From assembly GCF_017355875.1 (NCBI RefSeq), contig NZ_JAFEWC010000001.1, positions 2,480,001 to 2,544,000 on the forward strand: a stretch of 64,000 bases of DNA, read 5' to 3'. The position numbers and the translations under genes are program-made. The notes under the pieces were generated by a model. That model searched no databases, had not been told where the DNA came from, and saw only the letters and a program-made list of their open reading frames with translations. Below are positions 44,968 to 54,159 of the stretch, one piece after another. Position 1 is the stretch's first letter, and each line of letters begins with the position of its first letter. This stretch comes from Aridibaculum aurantiacum. Its GTDB lineage: Bacteria; Bacteroidota; Bacteroidia; Chitinophagales; Chitinophagaceae.

Positions 44968-45864
44968 ATGCAAAAAGCTTATATCATTTTAGCTCACAAG
45001 AATGGTGAACAAGTCTATCGCTTGGTTGAACGACTTAATGACGACTTTTCTTTCTTTTTTCTTCATATTGACAAAAAAGCATCACTGGAAGAATTTGCAC
45101 CAGTTGTAAATGCTTTCACTAAAAAAGTAAAGCTGGTAAATCGGGTACCAATCAATTGGGGTGGATTTGGTTTGGTAGAAGCTACGTTGAATGCAATGCA
45201 TGACATTAAAAACCACTCCATCAATTTCAATTGGATCTCTCTTTTAAGCGGCCAGGACTACCCTATCAAAAAGAATGATTTCATTCATCACTTTTTTAAA
45301 ACTGCTACTGAAGCCGCCTTCATGGATTACTCGTTACTTCCTGATTATAACAGGTGGTCGCCACGCGGTGGTTATTACAGGATAGATCGATATTATTTGG
45401 GACTTGAAAGCCATTCTAAATTGACGGCAAAGGCATTGAACTTTTTAGCACGTTTTATTCCCGTTGTTCGTCGACCTTCTATGAAAGCACTTTGTCCATA
45501 CGCAGGATCGCAGTGGTGGTCAATGACAAAAGAAACAATGGAGTACGTGCTGGATTATGTAGAAAACCACCCACTGTACGTACCCTTCCATAAATACACT
45601 TTCGCATCTGATGAGGTTTTCTTTCAAACCATTCTTCTGAATGCAAAACATTTGAAGGAAAGGGTGCGAAATAACAACAAGCGGTTCTTCATTTGGCCAG
45701 ATACATCTAAAGCGCACCCGGAGGTTCTGGTAAAAGAAAATATAGATGTCATCATGAGCTCAGAAGCGCTGTTTGCACGAAAGTTCGATGTTGAGGAAGA
45801 TCAAGATATTTTAGATCTTATAGATCAACGTTGCCTGGATCTTAAACCTGCTTACCAGGACTAA
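44968..45864 (+). CDS. GT14-like (core-2/I-branching type) glycosyltransferase
   Basis: The product resembles bacterial members of the beta-1,6-N-acetylglucosaminyltransferase family: AYIILAHKNGEQVYRLVERL at the start, FFLHIDKKASL, WISLLSGQDYPIK and GSQWWSMTKETMEYVLDYVE. The 'ILxH', 'HxDxK' and 'SGxDxPI' motifs are those of the Branch family. It is predicted to add a branch sugar to the repeat unit in the cytoplasm. It starts 6 bp after upxY. Confidence 0.87.
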   Translation: MQKAYIILAHKNGEQVYRLVERLNDDFSFFFLHIDKKASLEEFAPVVNAFTKKVKLVNRVPINWGGFGLVEATLNAMHDIKNHSINFNWISLLSGQDYPIKKNDFIHHFFKTATEAAFMDYSLLPDYNRWSPRGGYYRIDRYYLGLESHSKLTAKALNFLARFIPVVRRPSMKALCPYAGSQWWSMTKETMEYVLDYVENHPLYVPFHKYTFASDEVFFQTILLNAKHLKERVRNNNKRFFIWPDTSKAHPEVLVKENIDVIMSSEALFARKFDVEEDQDILDLIDQRCLDLKPAYQD

Positions 45865-45869
45865 TAGAA

Positions 45870-46025
45870 GTGAAATTGATTTACAAAGAACTAAAGAATT
45901 ATGCAAGTATGGATGGATGCCGGATACGCGCGTATTTCAAAATGAAAAGAATAGATGATAATATGGTAAAAGCAGCTACCAACAGTAACATAAACAGTAC
46001 AATGGAGGTAACTGTAAATGGATAA
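45870..46025 (+). CDS. Possible short reading frame between GT14 and flippase genes
   Basis: A 51-codon frame from GTG 45870 (or 38 codons from ATG 45909) ends at 46025, overlapping the flippase start by eight bases. The product is basic with no motif. It fills an otherwise empty 150-bp gap in a tightly packed operon and could couple translation, but it may be a gene remnant or chance. Confidence 0.2.
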   Translation: MKLIYKELKNYASMDGCRIRAYFKMKRIDDNMVKAATNSNINSTMEVTVNG

Positions 46026-47541
46026 GAAAGTCCTACGTTGGAATTTCGTGTTTCAATATGGTTGGGTACTTACCAATGTATTCAACTCGATACTGCTACT
46101 GCCCTTCTACATCAAATACATAGAAGTAACCACTTTAGGCGTATGGCTTGCAGCAAGCAGTGTGCTGAATTGGATGACAATGGTAGATCCGGGTATAGGA
46201 GAAGTACTGCAACAAAAAATTGCTGAGCTAAGAGGTAAAAATGAAAAAGAAGAAATAGGTAAGTCAATAGGATCAGGTTTGATATCATCATCCTTTATCT
46301 TATTCATAGCTGCTGCTGTAGGGATAATTTTCTATTTCTGCCTTGGCTTGTTTTTAAAAAAAGACATCTCCCAGTACCAGCACTTGTCAATGGCGTTATT
46401 GATAACGATTATTGCTACAGGATTATCCCTTGTTTCTTTTACACTAACCGGCATCAACCAGGGTTTGCATAATTCTGCACAGGTTGCCATATCATCCATT
46501 TCAGCAAACGTGCTCTTCCTGATTGTCAACCTGGTATTCCTGTTTATGGGATATGGTGTTATGTCAATTGCCATAGCAAATCTTGCCAGGGCTTCATTTC
46601 TAAACATCTACATTTTTACTTCTTTAAAAAAGTTATTGAACAGGGAAAGGATCAATATCCTTTTCAATCGCATTCACTTCAAAAAATTCATCAGGATATT
46701 TTCGTTTACATCTGCTTCTAAAATTATTTCAGGCCTATCCTATAGCATCGACATGGTAGTGCTGGCGAGATATATAGCCCCTGGCATGATCGCTATTTAT
46801 GAAATAAACAAGCGTCCCTTGAACCTGACCAACACACTCATTGGTCGTCATTCAGTAGCACTCATGCCGCTCATTTCACATTCAAAAGGATTAGACGATA
46901 AGCATGCTATCATACAATTAATCAATAAACAATTCAGGCTGTACATATACGGCGCTCTCTTTGTTGCCTTCATGTTTGCCATTAATTATTTTGACCTTAT
47001 TACTGCATGGGTAGGTGAAGGAAAATATATTGGTGACAACATTTTGTTCCTGCTGGTGATTTCCAATTTTGTAGTATTGATCGCCTATTTTATGTCCAAC
47101 ATGGGATATGCATTAGGCGACATCAAAAAGAACAGCAAATTCAATATAATACGTAACCTCTTTTATGGCGTGTTCATTGTCATAGCAGCTCGTTATTACG
47201 GAATTATAGGAACTGTTGTAGTATCGCTAACAATGTCGCTGGGCATCGATCTTTTCTTTTTCTCTTACCGCGTATATAAGATGGGATACCTGCAAGTGGC
47301 ACTAATGAAAAAGATTGCCGGCATCTGCGCGATCATCATACCCAGTAGTGCTGTAGCGGCGTATATGTTGCACCTGCTGATAACAAATACAATCCCTGTG
47401 GATATGCATTTTGTCAAGCTGCTGGTTAACTCAGCCTGCTTCACATTATTTTTCATTTTATTACTACTTCTTATTGACCAGGGCCTGCGCAATCAACTAC
47501 GTTTCTGGAAACAAAAACTGGTTGTACGCTTTGCTCTATAA
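46018..47541 (+). CDS. Oligosaccharide flippase (Wzx-like)
   Basis: A 507-residue polytopic membrane protein with about 12-14 predicted helices. It begins with the typical FQYGWVLTNVFNSILLLPFY pattern of the MATE/MOP polysaccharide transporter superfamily. A positively charged loop near RIFSFTSASKIISGLSYSID marks the central part. It is predicted to flip undecaprenyl-linked repeat units to the periplasm for Wzy-dependent polymerisation. The presence of Wzy, Wzc and Wza homologues in the same operon supports this. Confidence 0.9.
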   Translation: MDKKVLRWNFVFQYGWVLTNVFNSILLLPFYIKYIEVTTLGVWLAASSVLNWMTMVDPGIGEVLQQKIAELRGKNEKEEIGKSIGSGLISSSFILFIAAAVGIIFYFCLGLFLKKDISQYQHLSMALLITIIATGLSLVSFTLTGINQGLHNSAQVAISSISANVLFLIVNLVFLFMGYGVMSIAIANLARASFLNIYIFTSLKKLLNRERINILFNRIHFKKFIRIFSFTSASKIISGLSYSIDMVVLARYIAPGMIAIYEINKRPLNLTNTLIGRHSVALMPLISHSKGLDDKHAIIQLINKQFRLYIYGALFVAFMFAINYFDLITAWVGEGKYIGDNILFLLVISNFVVLIAYFMSNMGYALGDIKKNSKFNIIRNLFYGVFIVIAARYYGIIGTVVVSLTMSLGIDLFFFSYRVYKMGYLQVALMKKIAGICAIIIPSSAVAAYMLHLLITNTIPVDMHFVKLLVNSACFTLFFILLLLLIDQGLRNQLRFWKQKLVVRFAL

Positions 47542-47553
47542 TTAAACAATTGT

Positions 47554-48402
47554 ATGCCGAAATTCATTGTAATGCTCCGTGTAAAAGACGGGATCACTTT
47601 TGTTCATGAGTGGCTTGCGTGTTTTGAAAAATTAGTGGATGAAATTGTGGTTCTGGATAATGGATCTACAGATGGCACTTACGAAATTTTAGAAGCACAT
47701 CCTAAAGTAACTGACATTATTCGCACAGAAGGATACAATGAGGGTCGAGATAAAAACTTATTGTATGCACGGGTAAGACTGCGCAAGCCTGACTGGTGTC
47801 TTTGGGTAGACGTAGACGAGATATTCGAAGCCAATCTTACCCGGCAGCACTTCGACAGGTTGATGAGTGTAAGCTTCATCAATAAATACGGTTTCAGGCG
47901 TTTTCATTTTATTGACAGAGAACATTTCGCAGGCTCCTGGTTCAGGCTCAACTACAGCGCCGGGCACGACAGGATCATGTGGAGAGAATCTCCAACAGGC
48001 TATTTTCAAAATCTCATTATAGACTCACCCAATGTAAAAGGAATTAGTGGCCTGCAATGGAATACAAATTTTCGACTGAAACATTTGGGCTATATAGACA
48101 AATCTATTGTTGATAAAAAAGCAGCTATATATCGTGGCATCATTCCTGAAAAAGAGCAAACCTTCCAGGAAATGTATATGCACGGAGAGAAAAAGATCAG
48201 GTGGATCGACAACAGAAACAGCATCAAAGTTCGGTCATTAAACCTGCTGTTGACAGTTCTACGATTGAAAACTATACCGTGTAGGGCTTTTAATAAGATC
48301 AAGAGCAAGCTGCAAACCCGCCCACAGGAAGTGCAACCACAATTAGCATCCCTCCATTCGCAAGTAAAAAAAACGGTAGCACAGGATGAATTCAGTCATT
48401 AG
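47554..48402 (+). CDS. Glycosyltransferase family 2
   Basis: A GT-A fold transferase beginning MPKFIVMLRVKDGITFVHEW. It has VDEIVVLDNGSTDGTYEIL as the nucleotide-binding start and the metal-binding DxD-like WVDVDEIFE. A HFIDREHFAGSWFR segment and a basic C-terminus follow. The length of 282 residues fits a soluble, membrane-associated enzyme adding a sugar to the lipid-linked unit. The donor is unknown. Its 3' end overlaps the polymerase gene by 17 bp. Confidence 0.9.
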   Translation: MPKFIVMLRVKDGITFVHEWLACFEKLVDEIVVLDNGSTDGTYEILEAHPKVTDIIRTEGYNEGRDKNLLYARVRLRKPDWCLWVDVDEIFEANLTRQHFDRLMSVSFINKYGFRRFHFIDREHFAGSWFRLNYSAGHDRIMWRESPTGYFQNLIIDSPNVKGISGLQWNTNFRLKHLGYIDKSIVDKKAAIYRGIIPEKEQTFQEMYMHGEKKIRWIDNRNSIKVRSLNLLLTVLRLKTIPCRAFNKIKSKLQTRPQEVQPQLASLHSQVKKTVAQDEFSH

Positions 48403-49708
48403 GATTTTCAATTACAACTTTTATGTAAAGGAAATACTACTGGTATTTGCTACATACCTGCTCATGGAAAATATTTTTTCATGGCTGTTTGTACCAGTAT
48501 CAGTTGTGGTACTTGGGTATGAGAAAGTTTTGAGCCTGTTCATTTATGCTTTTGTAGCTTACTCTTACCTGAAACTAAAACCAGGTGAGCGTATTTATGT
48601 AGTGCTTTTCACAGCTTACATGCTTAAGCTAATGTTCGCATCTCTGTTCGAGTTCGGCCATATCTTTAAGCAGTTCACCATGTTCACGGTGCTATATCCT
48701 ATCATTTTTGTCATTTTCATAAAATACATCTGCCGCACCTACGACCTCGACCTGCTAGAGTTTATCGCAAAATTCTACCTGCTCACCTACATAGTCTTCA
48801 TGGTCATCTATGGCCGAAACTTTTCGCTCAGCCTTGATGCTATTGAAATGGATGATTATGGTCCATTTTCCGGCGATGGCCGAATAGTGCACGCACGTTC
48901 CGTATTTATGATGATCATCCCTTTCCTTTGGTACCTGCACCAATACATAACACAACGCAAGACAACGGCATTACTGATCGTGTTGTTCTGCACGTTTGTT
49001 ATCATTATGCACCAGCACCGCTCTGTATGGAGTAGCTGTCTGCTGGCAGTGATGGTGTACACCTTCATCAGCATTCGCACCAACCACAAAACGTTGGGCA
49101 GGTTTGCCAGCATATTATTAGGAACATTTATTTCCGTTGCACTTGTCTATTTCTTCCTTTCCAATATGGCACCACAACTGGTAGAGTTTCTTGGAGATCG
49201 TTTTAGCGAAATCTTCAATCCTGCAAAAGAAGGAAGCACCGGTAATTTTAGAATCGAACAGCGGGATGTTTATTTCAAATTATTCCTGGACCGCCCATTT
49301 TTTGGATGGACCTACGAAGGTTTTGAAATGGATAACCCCCTGGTAGATTGGTGGCCAAAGAATAGTGGCCAGCACTTTCATGAAACCTATATGGAAATGC
49401 TTTTCTACCATGGCATTGCAGGTTTCCTGTTTAAGTTCTCCTTCCTGTTTTACCTGCTATACCAGGTGTTCAGCAAAAAGCTTACAGAGCAAACCATCAT
49501 CCTTTTATCAATATGTGTAGCCGGGATGATCTTCGCCTTCAACTACGTTCTACCTCTCATCTACTGGGGACATGTTGGCCTTTGCCTCTATTATATTGAA
49601 AAAGATAAAGCTAGCTACGAAGAAAGAATGGATACAGGATATAGAAAAGAAAGATGGCGTAATGAACAAATTGATCTTCAACTGCAAAGTAATCCCTCAA
49701 ATAAATAA
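48386..49708 (+). CDS. O-antigen-ligase-like polymerase (Wzy)
   Basis: A 440-residue membrane protein with about 11-12 helices and a large periplasmic loop near residues 270-340 (GSTGNFRIEQRDVYFKLFLD, then PFFGWTYEGFEM). The arrangement and the loop motifs HETYMEMLFYHGIAGF are typical of O-antigen ligase/Wzy proteins. It is predicted to polymerise repeat units in the periplasm. It overlaps the preceding glycosyltransferase by 17 bp, showing translational coupling. Confidence 0.87.
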   Translation: MNSVIRIFNYNFYVKEILLVFATYLLMENIFSWLFVPVSVVVLGYEKVLSLFIYAFVAYSYLKLKPGERIYVVLFTAYMLKLMFASLFEFGHIFKQFTMFTVLYPIIFVIFIKYICRTYDLDLLEFIAKFYLLTYIVFMVIYGRNFSLSLDAIEMDDYGPFSGDGRIVHARSVFMMIIPFLWYLHQYITQRKTTALLIVLFCTFVIIMHQHRSVWSSCLLAVMVYTFISIRTNHKTLGRFASILLGTFISVALVYFFLSNMAPQLVEFLGDRFSEIFNPAKEGSTGNFRIEQRDVYFKLFLDRPFFGWTYEGFEMDNPLVDWWPKNSGQHFHETYMEMLFYHGIAGFLFKFSFLFYLLYQVFSKKLTEQTIILLSICVAGMIFAFNYVLPLIYWGHVGLCLYYIEKDKASYEERMDTGYRKERWRNEQIDLQLQSNPSNK

Positions 49709-49711
49709 TCC

Positions 49712-50767
49712 ATGAATCATATTTGTACCTGGTTTTGCGCAGATGAAAAAGGAGAAGAAAGTCATTTTCCACAGACAGGCCAACTGTCGTCATCAGCTTC
49801 TCACCAGAATATCTACTGGCGCTGCATAATCTTATTCTTTATCACCAGCAAAAGGTTCAATAAAAAAGAAAAGCATATACTTTTCACCAATGTGAAGCAA
49901 CTACCTGTAGTAGATGGCAGGTACATCAGCAGCTTACTTCACGAGCTGGATGTGGATGTGGTGTTTACCGACTTCAAATACAAAACGCCTAAAGGATATT
50001 ACGGAGCCTTTCAAAACCAGTTCTATGAATTTTCTATCCTTGAGCATATAGCACACCACGATCCGAAGGATGAGAACATGTACCTGGTGCTTGATTCGGA
50101 TTGTATCTTTTTAAAACCAGTAGAGGATCTTTTTGCTGCAGCCGCCCCACAAGGTTTTATTTCTTTTGAAGATGAAGTAAAGCCTGACTACATAATTAAT
50201 GGTCTAAGCAGGAACGATATGAAGTCTTTGTATGAAGACCTGCTAGGAGAAGAAATACAAGAGATCCCTTCCTACCATCTTGGCGAATTTCTGTTAGCCA
50301 GCGCAGCAAACATCAGGAAGTTCTTCAGCGATTTCCAAAAGCTATGGCCAGTGCTGTTAGAACGTCACCAACAAGGAAAGAAAACTTTTAACGAAGAAGC
50401 CCATACACTTAGCTATCTCTACTTTAAGAACGGATTTAGAGCACACCCATCCAACAACTTCATGCGCAGGATCTGGACCAACCCACTATTCTACCGCGAG
50501 GTTCGCTCCACCGATGTTGACCTGGGTATATGGCATTTACCTGCCGAAAAAACCTTTGGCCTGTTCAGCCTTTACCACCACTTTATGAACGAGCTGCACA
50601 ACTATGGCTGGAACATAAGCGATGAAAAGTACAGGCTACTGGCACAAAAGGAACTGGGCATCCCCTCTTTACCAGTGTCTATGAAGTTGAAATATTATAC
50701 CGTTAGTTACTACCGCGCCATAAAAAAACGACTAACTAAAATTCCTGTATTAGCCCGCTTTTTATGA
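49712..50767 (+). CDS. Probable glycosyltransferase of the exopolysaccharide cluster
   Basis: A 351-residue protein without a signal peptide. A Rossmann-like first half (KEKHILFTNVKQLPVVDG, VDVVFTDFKYKTPKGYYG) leads to MYLVLDSDCIFLKPVEDL, a DxD sugar-nucleotide/metal motif as in GT-A enzymes of the GT8 or capsular type. The exact family was not recognised. It begins 3 bp after the polymerase stop and overlaps the next gene by 4 bp (ATGA), firmly within the operon. Confidence 0.72.
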   Translation: MNHICTWFCADEKGEESHFPQTGQLSSSASHQNIYWRCIILFFITSKRFNKKEKHILFTNVKQLPVVDGRYISSLLHELDVDVVFTDFKYKTPKGYYGAFQNQFYEFSILEHIAHHDPKDENMYLVLDSDCIFLKPVEDLFAAAAPQGFISFEDEVKPDYIINGLSRNDMKSLYEDLLGEEIQEIPSYHLGEFLLASAANIRKFFSDFQKLWPVLLERHQQGKKTFNEEAHTLSYLYFKNGFRAHPSNNFMRRIWTNPLFYREVRSTDVDLGIWHLPAEKTFGLFSLYHHFMNELHNYGWNISDEKYRLLAQKELGIPSLPVSMKLKYYTVSYYRAIKKRLTKIPVLARFL

Positions 50768-51630
50768 GTAGAAGTACAACCATAAGCGTGTTGATGACCA
50801 CTTACAACCGCAAGCTGAAAACCCTCGCTTGTTTAAAAAGTCTGTACAGCCAGCAACTACCTGCAGGTGTACAACTGGTGGTTCACATAACCGATGATGC
50901 ATCTATAGATGGAACACCAGAGGCTGTTGCAGCAACCTACCCTGCTGTTAATTTGCACAAAGGCACAGGCTCCCTTTATTGGGCAGGCGGCATGCGTTAC
51001 ACCTGGCAGCAAGCAATGACAGGTAAGCCACAGTATTACTTCCTGGTAAATGACGATACAGTACTGGAACCCAATGCTGTCGCTACGTTGCTTAAATCGT
51101 CTGCAAGTGCTCCTGCGCCTTCCATCTGCATCGGAAGCACCATAGACCACGAAACAGGTAAACAATCGTATGGTGGCAGCAGGCTTACAGCATCCAGGGC
51201 ATGGAAAAGCTCTATGGTAGCGCCTGGCAACGATTTCATTCATTGCGATTTTGGTAATGCTAACATCATGCTGGTACCTGCCGAGATCGTACAGAACATT
51301 GGCATTCTTTCCGACGGCTACACGCATAGCCTGGCTGATTATGACTATACACTAAAAGCAAAAAAGGCAGGATACCAGGTAATTATTGCTCCAGGTTACT
51401 TAGGCAGTTGCAAAGACGATCACGGCAACAACTGGAAGTCTCAAAACGTACCGCTGAAGGAACGCATACAGTACCTGAAGAGCCCCAAAGGCCTCGCGTA
51501 TAGTGAGTACCTCCTTTTCATCAGGCGCCATTTTCCATTTTCATATCCTTCCGCATTCTGCAAGCTTTGGCTCAAAACACTCTTCCCCGTATTGTGGGAT
51601 CAGTTCAAAGGCAGGCAGGCAGTACAATAA
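50764..51630 (+). CDS. Glycosyltransferase family 2 (rhamnosyltransferase-like)
   Basis: A GT2 enzyme starting ISVLMTTYNRKLKTLACLKS, with ITDDASIDGTPEAV and the DxD-equivalent FLVNDDTVLEPNA. The GTGSLYWAGGMRYTWQQA segment resembles WbbL/RfbF-type rhamnosyltransferases, in which 'NxGxAGG' stands at this place; the donor sugar is inferred only. Start ATG overlaps the preceding stop by 4 bp. A 113-bp gap holding a dispersed repeat follows. Confidence 0.88.
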   Translation: MSRSTTISVLMTTYNRKLKTLACLKSLYSQQLPAGVQLVVHITDDASIDGTPEAVAATYPAVNLHKGTGSLYWAGGMRYTWQQAMTGKPQYYFLVNDDTVLEPNAVATLLKSSASAPAPSICIGSTIDHETGKQSYGGSRLTASRAWKSSMVAPGNDFIHCDFGNANIMLVPAEIVQNIGILSDGYTHSLADYDYTLKAKKAGYQVIIAPGYLGSCKDDHGNNWKSQNVPLKERIQYLKSPKGLAYSEYLLFIRRHFPFSYPSAFCKLWLKTLFPVLWDQFKGRQAVQ

Positions 51631-51654
51631 AGCAGGCAAGTTTTTATAGACCCG

Positions 51655-51705
51655 CCAGCAGATCACTATCAACATCGTTGCGTCGCACACTTGTACTTAA
51701 GTACA
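51655..51705. repeat. Dispersed intergenic repeat, copy B, with palindrome
   Basis: Similar to copy A at 30192-30236, with the shared 19-mer at 51670-51688. It continues into the perfect 14-bp palindrome TGTACTTAAGTACA (51692-51705). It occupies the gap between two glycosyltransferase genes. Confidence 0.75.
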
Positions 51706-51743
51706 TAAGGCAACAAACGTACAACACTCAATACAACATTAAA

Positions 51744-52694
51744 ATGACCATGATGAGCGAGAAAACGATCATAGCAGTATTCTGCTATAAGCGTGCAGCC
51801 AAGCTGAAACGTTCAATGGAAGCATTGCTTCAAAACCCCGAATGCGCAGAAATGGATGTCGTCTTCTTCTGTGATGGGCCTAAAGGAGAACATGATCGTG
51901 AAGGAGTGATGCAAACCCGCGCCTACATCGACACTTTGAGCGGCTTTAGAAACATCTACAAACATTACCGCGAAAAGAACTTAAGCACCGGGCCGAATTT
52001 CAAGCAAGGCATTACCTGGCTGTGCGATAACTACGATCGTTTTATAGTTGTAGAAGATGATTTAGTGGTAACGCCAAATTATATCAGCTACCTGCTAAAA
52101 GGTTTAGATTTTTACAAAGAAGATCAATCAATTTTTTGTGTTACTGGCTTCTGTTTTCCAATAGATGTAAAAGAATACAGGTACGATACCATTGTACACC
52201 GCAGGTTTTGCTCCTATGGCTGGGCAAGCTGGTCAAACCGGGTAAAGCATGTACAATGGGATAAGGAAGAGCTGGAAACCATTATGCAGCAACCAGGTTT
52301 TGTTGATAAACTAAATAAAGAAGGTCACGACCTATCGCGGATGGTAGTGAAGCAGATAAATGGAACCATCTCTACATGGGATATCCAGATGCAGGTGCAT
52401 GTAGCAAGGCATGAACTAAAAGTTATCTATCCTATTATTTCTAAAGCATACAACATAGGCTTCGACAATGAGTCAACCAACACCTTTGGTATCGACTATT
52501 TAAAAACAACCCTTGACGACGGCACTGCCCGCAGTTTCAATTTTTGTTTATCCACTACTGAAATACCTGTACTGCAGCGCCAGTTGCGAAAGCCGTACAG
52601 TCTTCCTGCGCTAGCTAGCCGTAAGATTGCAAACACCTTTATTAAGTTTTCAAACAAAATAAAAGCCGCAGCTTCTGCAGCAGTCACTTTATGA
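51744..52694 (+). CDS. GT-A glycosyltransferase (GNT-I-like)
   Basis: The chain begins MTMMSEKTIIAVFCYKRAAK and contains VVFFCDGPKGEHDREGV, then FIVVEDDLVVTPNYISYL with the EDD metal motif seen in GT13 (GNT-I-like) and related bacterial enzymes. RFCSYGWASWSNRVKHVQWD follows. This pattern is frequent in bacterial capsule clusters as 'glycosyltransferase family 2'. The ATG at 51744 is used (51750 and 51753 are also possible); the frame to 51567 would translate the repeat and overlap the upstream gene. The stop overlaps the next ATG. Confidence 0.82.
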   Translation: MTMMSEKTIIAVFCYKRAAKLKRSMEALLQNPECAEMDVVFFCDGPKGEHDREGVMQTRAYIDTLSGFRNIYKHYREKNLSTGPNFKQGITWLCDNYDRFIVVEDDLVVTPNYISYLLKGLDFYKEDQSIFCVTGFCFPIDVKEYRYDTIVHRRFCSYGWASWSNRVKHVQWDKEELETIMQQPGFVDKLNKEGHDLSRMVVKQINGTISTWDIQMQVHVARHELKVIYPIISKAYNIGFDNESTNTFGIDYLKTTLDDGTARSFNFCLSTTEIPVLQRQLRKPYSLPALASRKIANTFIKFSNKIKAAASAAVTL

Positions 52695-53869
52695 GGATAC
52701 TGGTTATACACTGCGCTTATTTATACAAAGGAGGAGAAGATGTGGTAGTGCAACAGGAGATGAACCTTCTGCAACAGCATGGTCACGAAGTAGAACTTTT
52801 ACAATTTAAAAATGAAGGCCGCCAGTTGCTGAAACTCCTTCAACTTCCCTTTAACCTATCTTCTTATTTAAAAACGAAAAAGATAGTAAAATCTTTTAAG
52901 CCAGATATAGCCCATATACATAACCTGCATTTCGCTGCATCACCATCTGTTTTGTTCGCACTCAAGCATTGCAACATTCCAGTAGTTATGACACTGCATA
53001 ACTACCGCATCCTTTGTCCTTCGGCTACCCTGTATGTAGAAGGCGAAATATTTCACCAGTCATTGCAGCAGGACTTCCCGGTTATGGCAGTGAAAAAAGG
53101 AGTTTACAAGAACTCTAAGTTGATCACACTTTGGCTGGCGATATGCATGGCACTCCACAGGAAATTAAACACTTACCACATACCAGCCAGGATGATCTGC
53201 CTGACAGAACATGCAAAGGAGATATTCAAAAATTCGAACCTGAACCTGAAGCGTCATCAACTGGTAGTAAAGCCAAACTTTTCTACCCCGCCGCACCAGG
53301 AAATACAGCCGCGTGGAGATCATTTTTTATACGTAGGCCGGCTAACAGAAGAGAAAGGAATCTTATTGCTGTTGGAAACTTTCGCCCTGTCCAGTATCAC
53401 AATATTAATAGCAGGCGACGGCCCTCTAAGAGAGGAAGTAGAGTCATATGCCAGCAAGTATAGCAACATCTATTACCTCGGCATCTTAGATAAAAGCCGC
53501 ATAAATGCTGCTATGCAAGCCGCTACAGCATTGGTATTTCCCTCAAAATGGTACGAAGGAATGCCATTAACCATTATTGAGTCATTTGCTGGAAGGCTAC
53601 CTGTGATAGCGTCTAACCTTGGTGCAATGAAATCAATGATTGAAGATTCCTACAACGGTTTGCACTTCGAGGCTGGAAACAAAGCAGACTTTCAGAAGGC
53701 GATCTATAGATGGGCTAACCTGCCGGAGCATGAAAAAGAAGAATACAGGTCAAATGCCCGCACTACCTATGAACGTCTATACTCACCGGACAAAAATTTG
53801 CAGCACCTGCTGTTTATATACCGTTCTGCATTAGAAAAAGCAGAAGCACCTGCATTCTCTTTTGTGTAG
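52691..53869 (+). CDS. Glycosyltransferase family 4
   Basis: A GT-B fold retaining transferase. The N-terminal acceptor domain has the Gly-rich CAYLYKGGEDVVVQQEM loop, then DIAHIHNLHFAASPSV. The donor domain has HFLYVGRLTEEKGILLLLE and WYEGMPLTIIESFAGRLPVI, which carries the EGxPL...E motif binding the sugar nucleotide. The 392-residue length is typical. It starts with a 4-bp overlap (ATGA) and is the last gene before a 290-bp gap that splits the cluster. Confidence 0.93.
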   Translation: MRILVIHCAYLYKGGEDVVVQQEMNLLQQHGHEVELLQFKNEGRQLLKLLQLPFNLSSYLKTKKIVKSFKPDIAHIHNLHFAASPSVLFALKHCNIPVVMTLHNYRILCPSATLYVEGEIFHQSLQQDFPVMAVKKGVYKNSKLITLWLAICMALHRKLNTYHIPARMICLTEHAKEIFKNSNLNLKRHQLVVKPNFSTPPHQEIQPRGDHFLYVGRLTEEKGILLLLETFALSSITILIAGDGPLREEVESYASKYSNIYYLGILDKSRINAAMQAATALVFPSKWYEGMPLTIIESFAGRLPVIASNLGAMKSMIEDSYNGLHFEAGNKADFQKAIYRWANLPEHEKEEYRSNARTTYERLYSPDKNLQHLLFIYRSALEKAEAPAFSFV

Positions 53870-54087
53870 TAAGCATAGAATGAGTTTTAGCCTCATCTCC
53901 ACAATGATTAAGGAAGCCATTATAGCAGATCAGGTACTTATTCAGCTACAGAAATAGTGATTTTAGGTTCATAATTCTAAACCTTGTATCACTATTGAAG
54001 TGGCAGACAGAACACACAGGAAGAAAGCATTTCGAAATGCATTTATAATACATCTCCAATATCCTCCCAAACCATCATCAAGCCTAT

Positions 54088-54101
54088 TTCGTAATTACGA
54101 A
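54088..54101. promoter_or_regulatory. Perfect 14-bp palindrome upstream of the wecG-like gene
   Basis: TTCGTAATTACGAA is centred about 65 bp before the ATG at 54160, in the 290-bp gap between the GT4 and wecG-like genes. Position and symmetry suggest an operator for a second transcription unit in the cluster. The rest of the gap (53870-54159) shows nothing else recognisable. Confidence 0.45.
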
Positions 54102-54159
54102 TTGATACCCTTCTCTCAACGACCACACCTCATTCTCATTTAATCTAACACTTCTTGTC

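Noticed and set aside
51567-51743. N-terminal extension of the GNT-I-like glycosyltransferase
   Set aside because: It overlaps the previous gene and translates the dispersed repeat; the conserved chain starts at MTMMSEKT.
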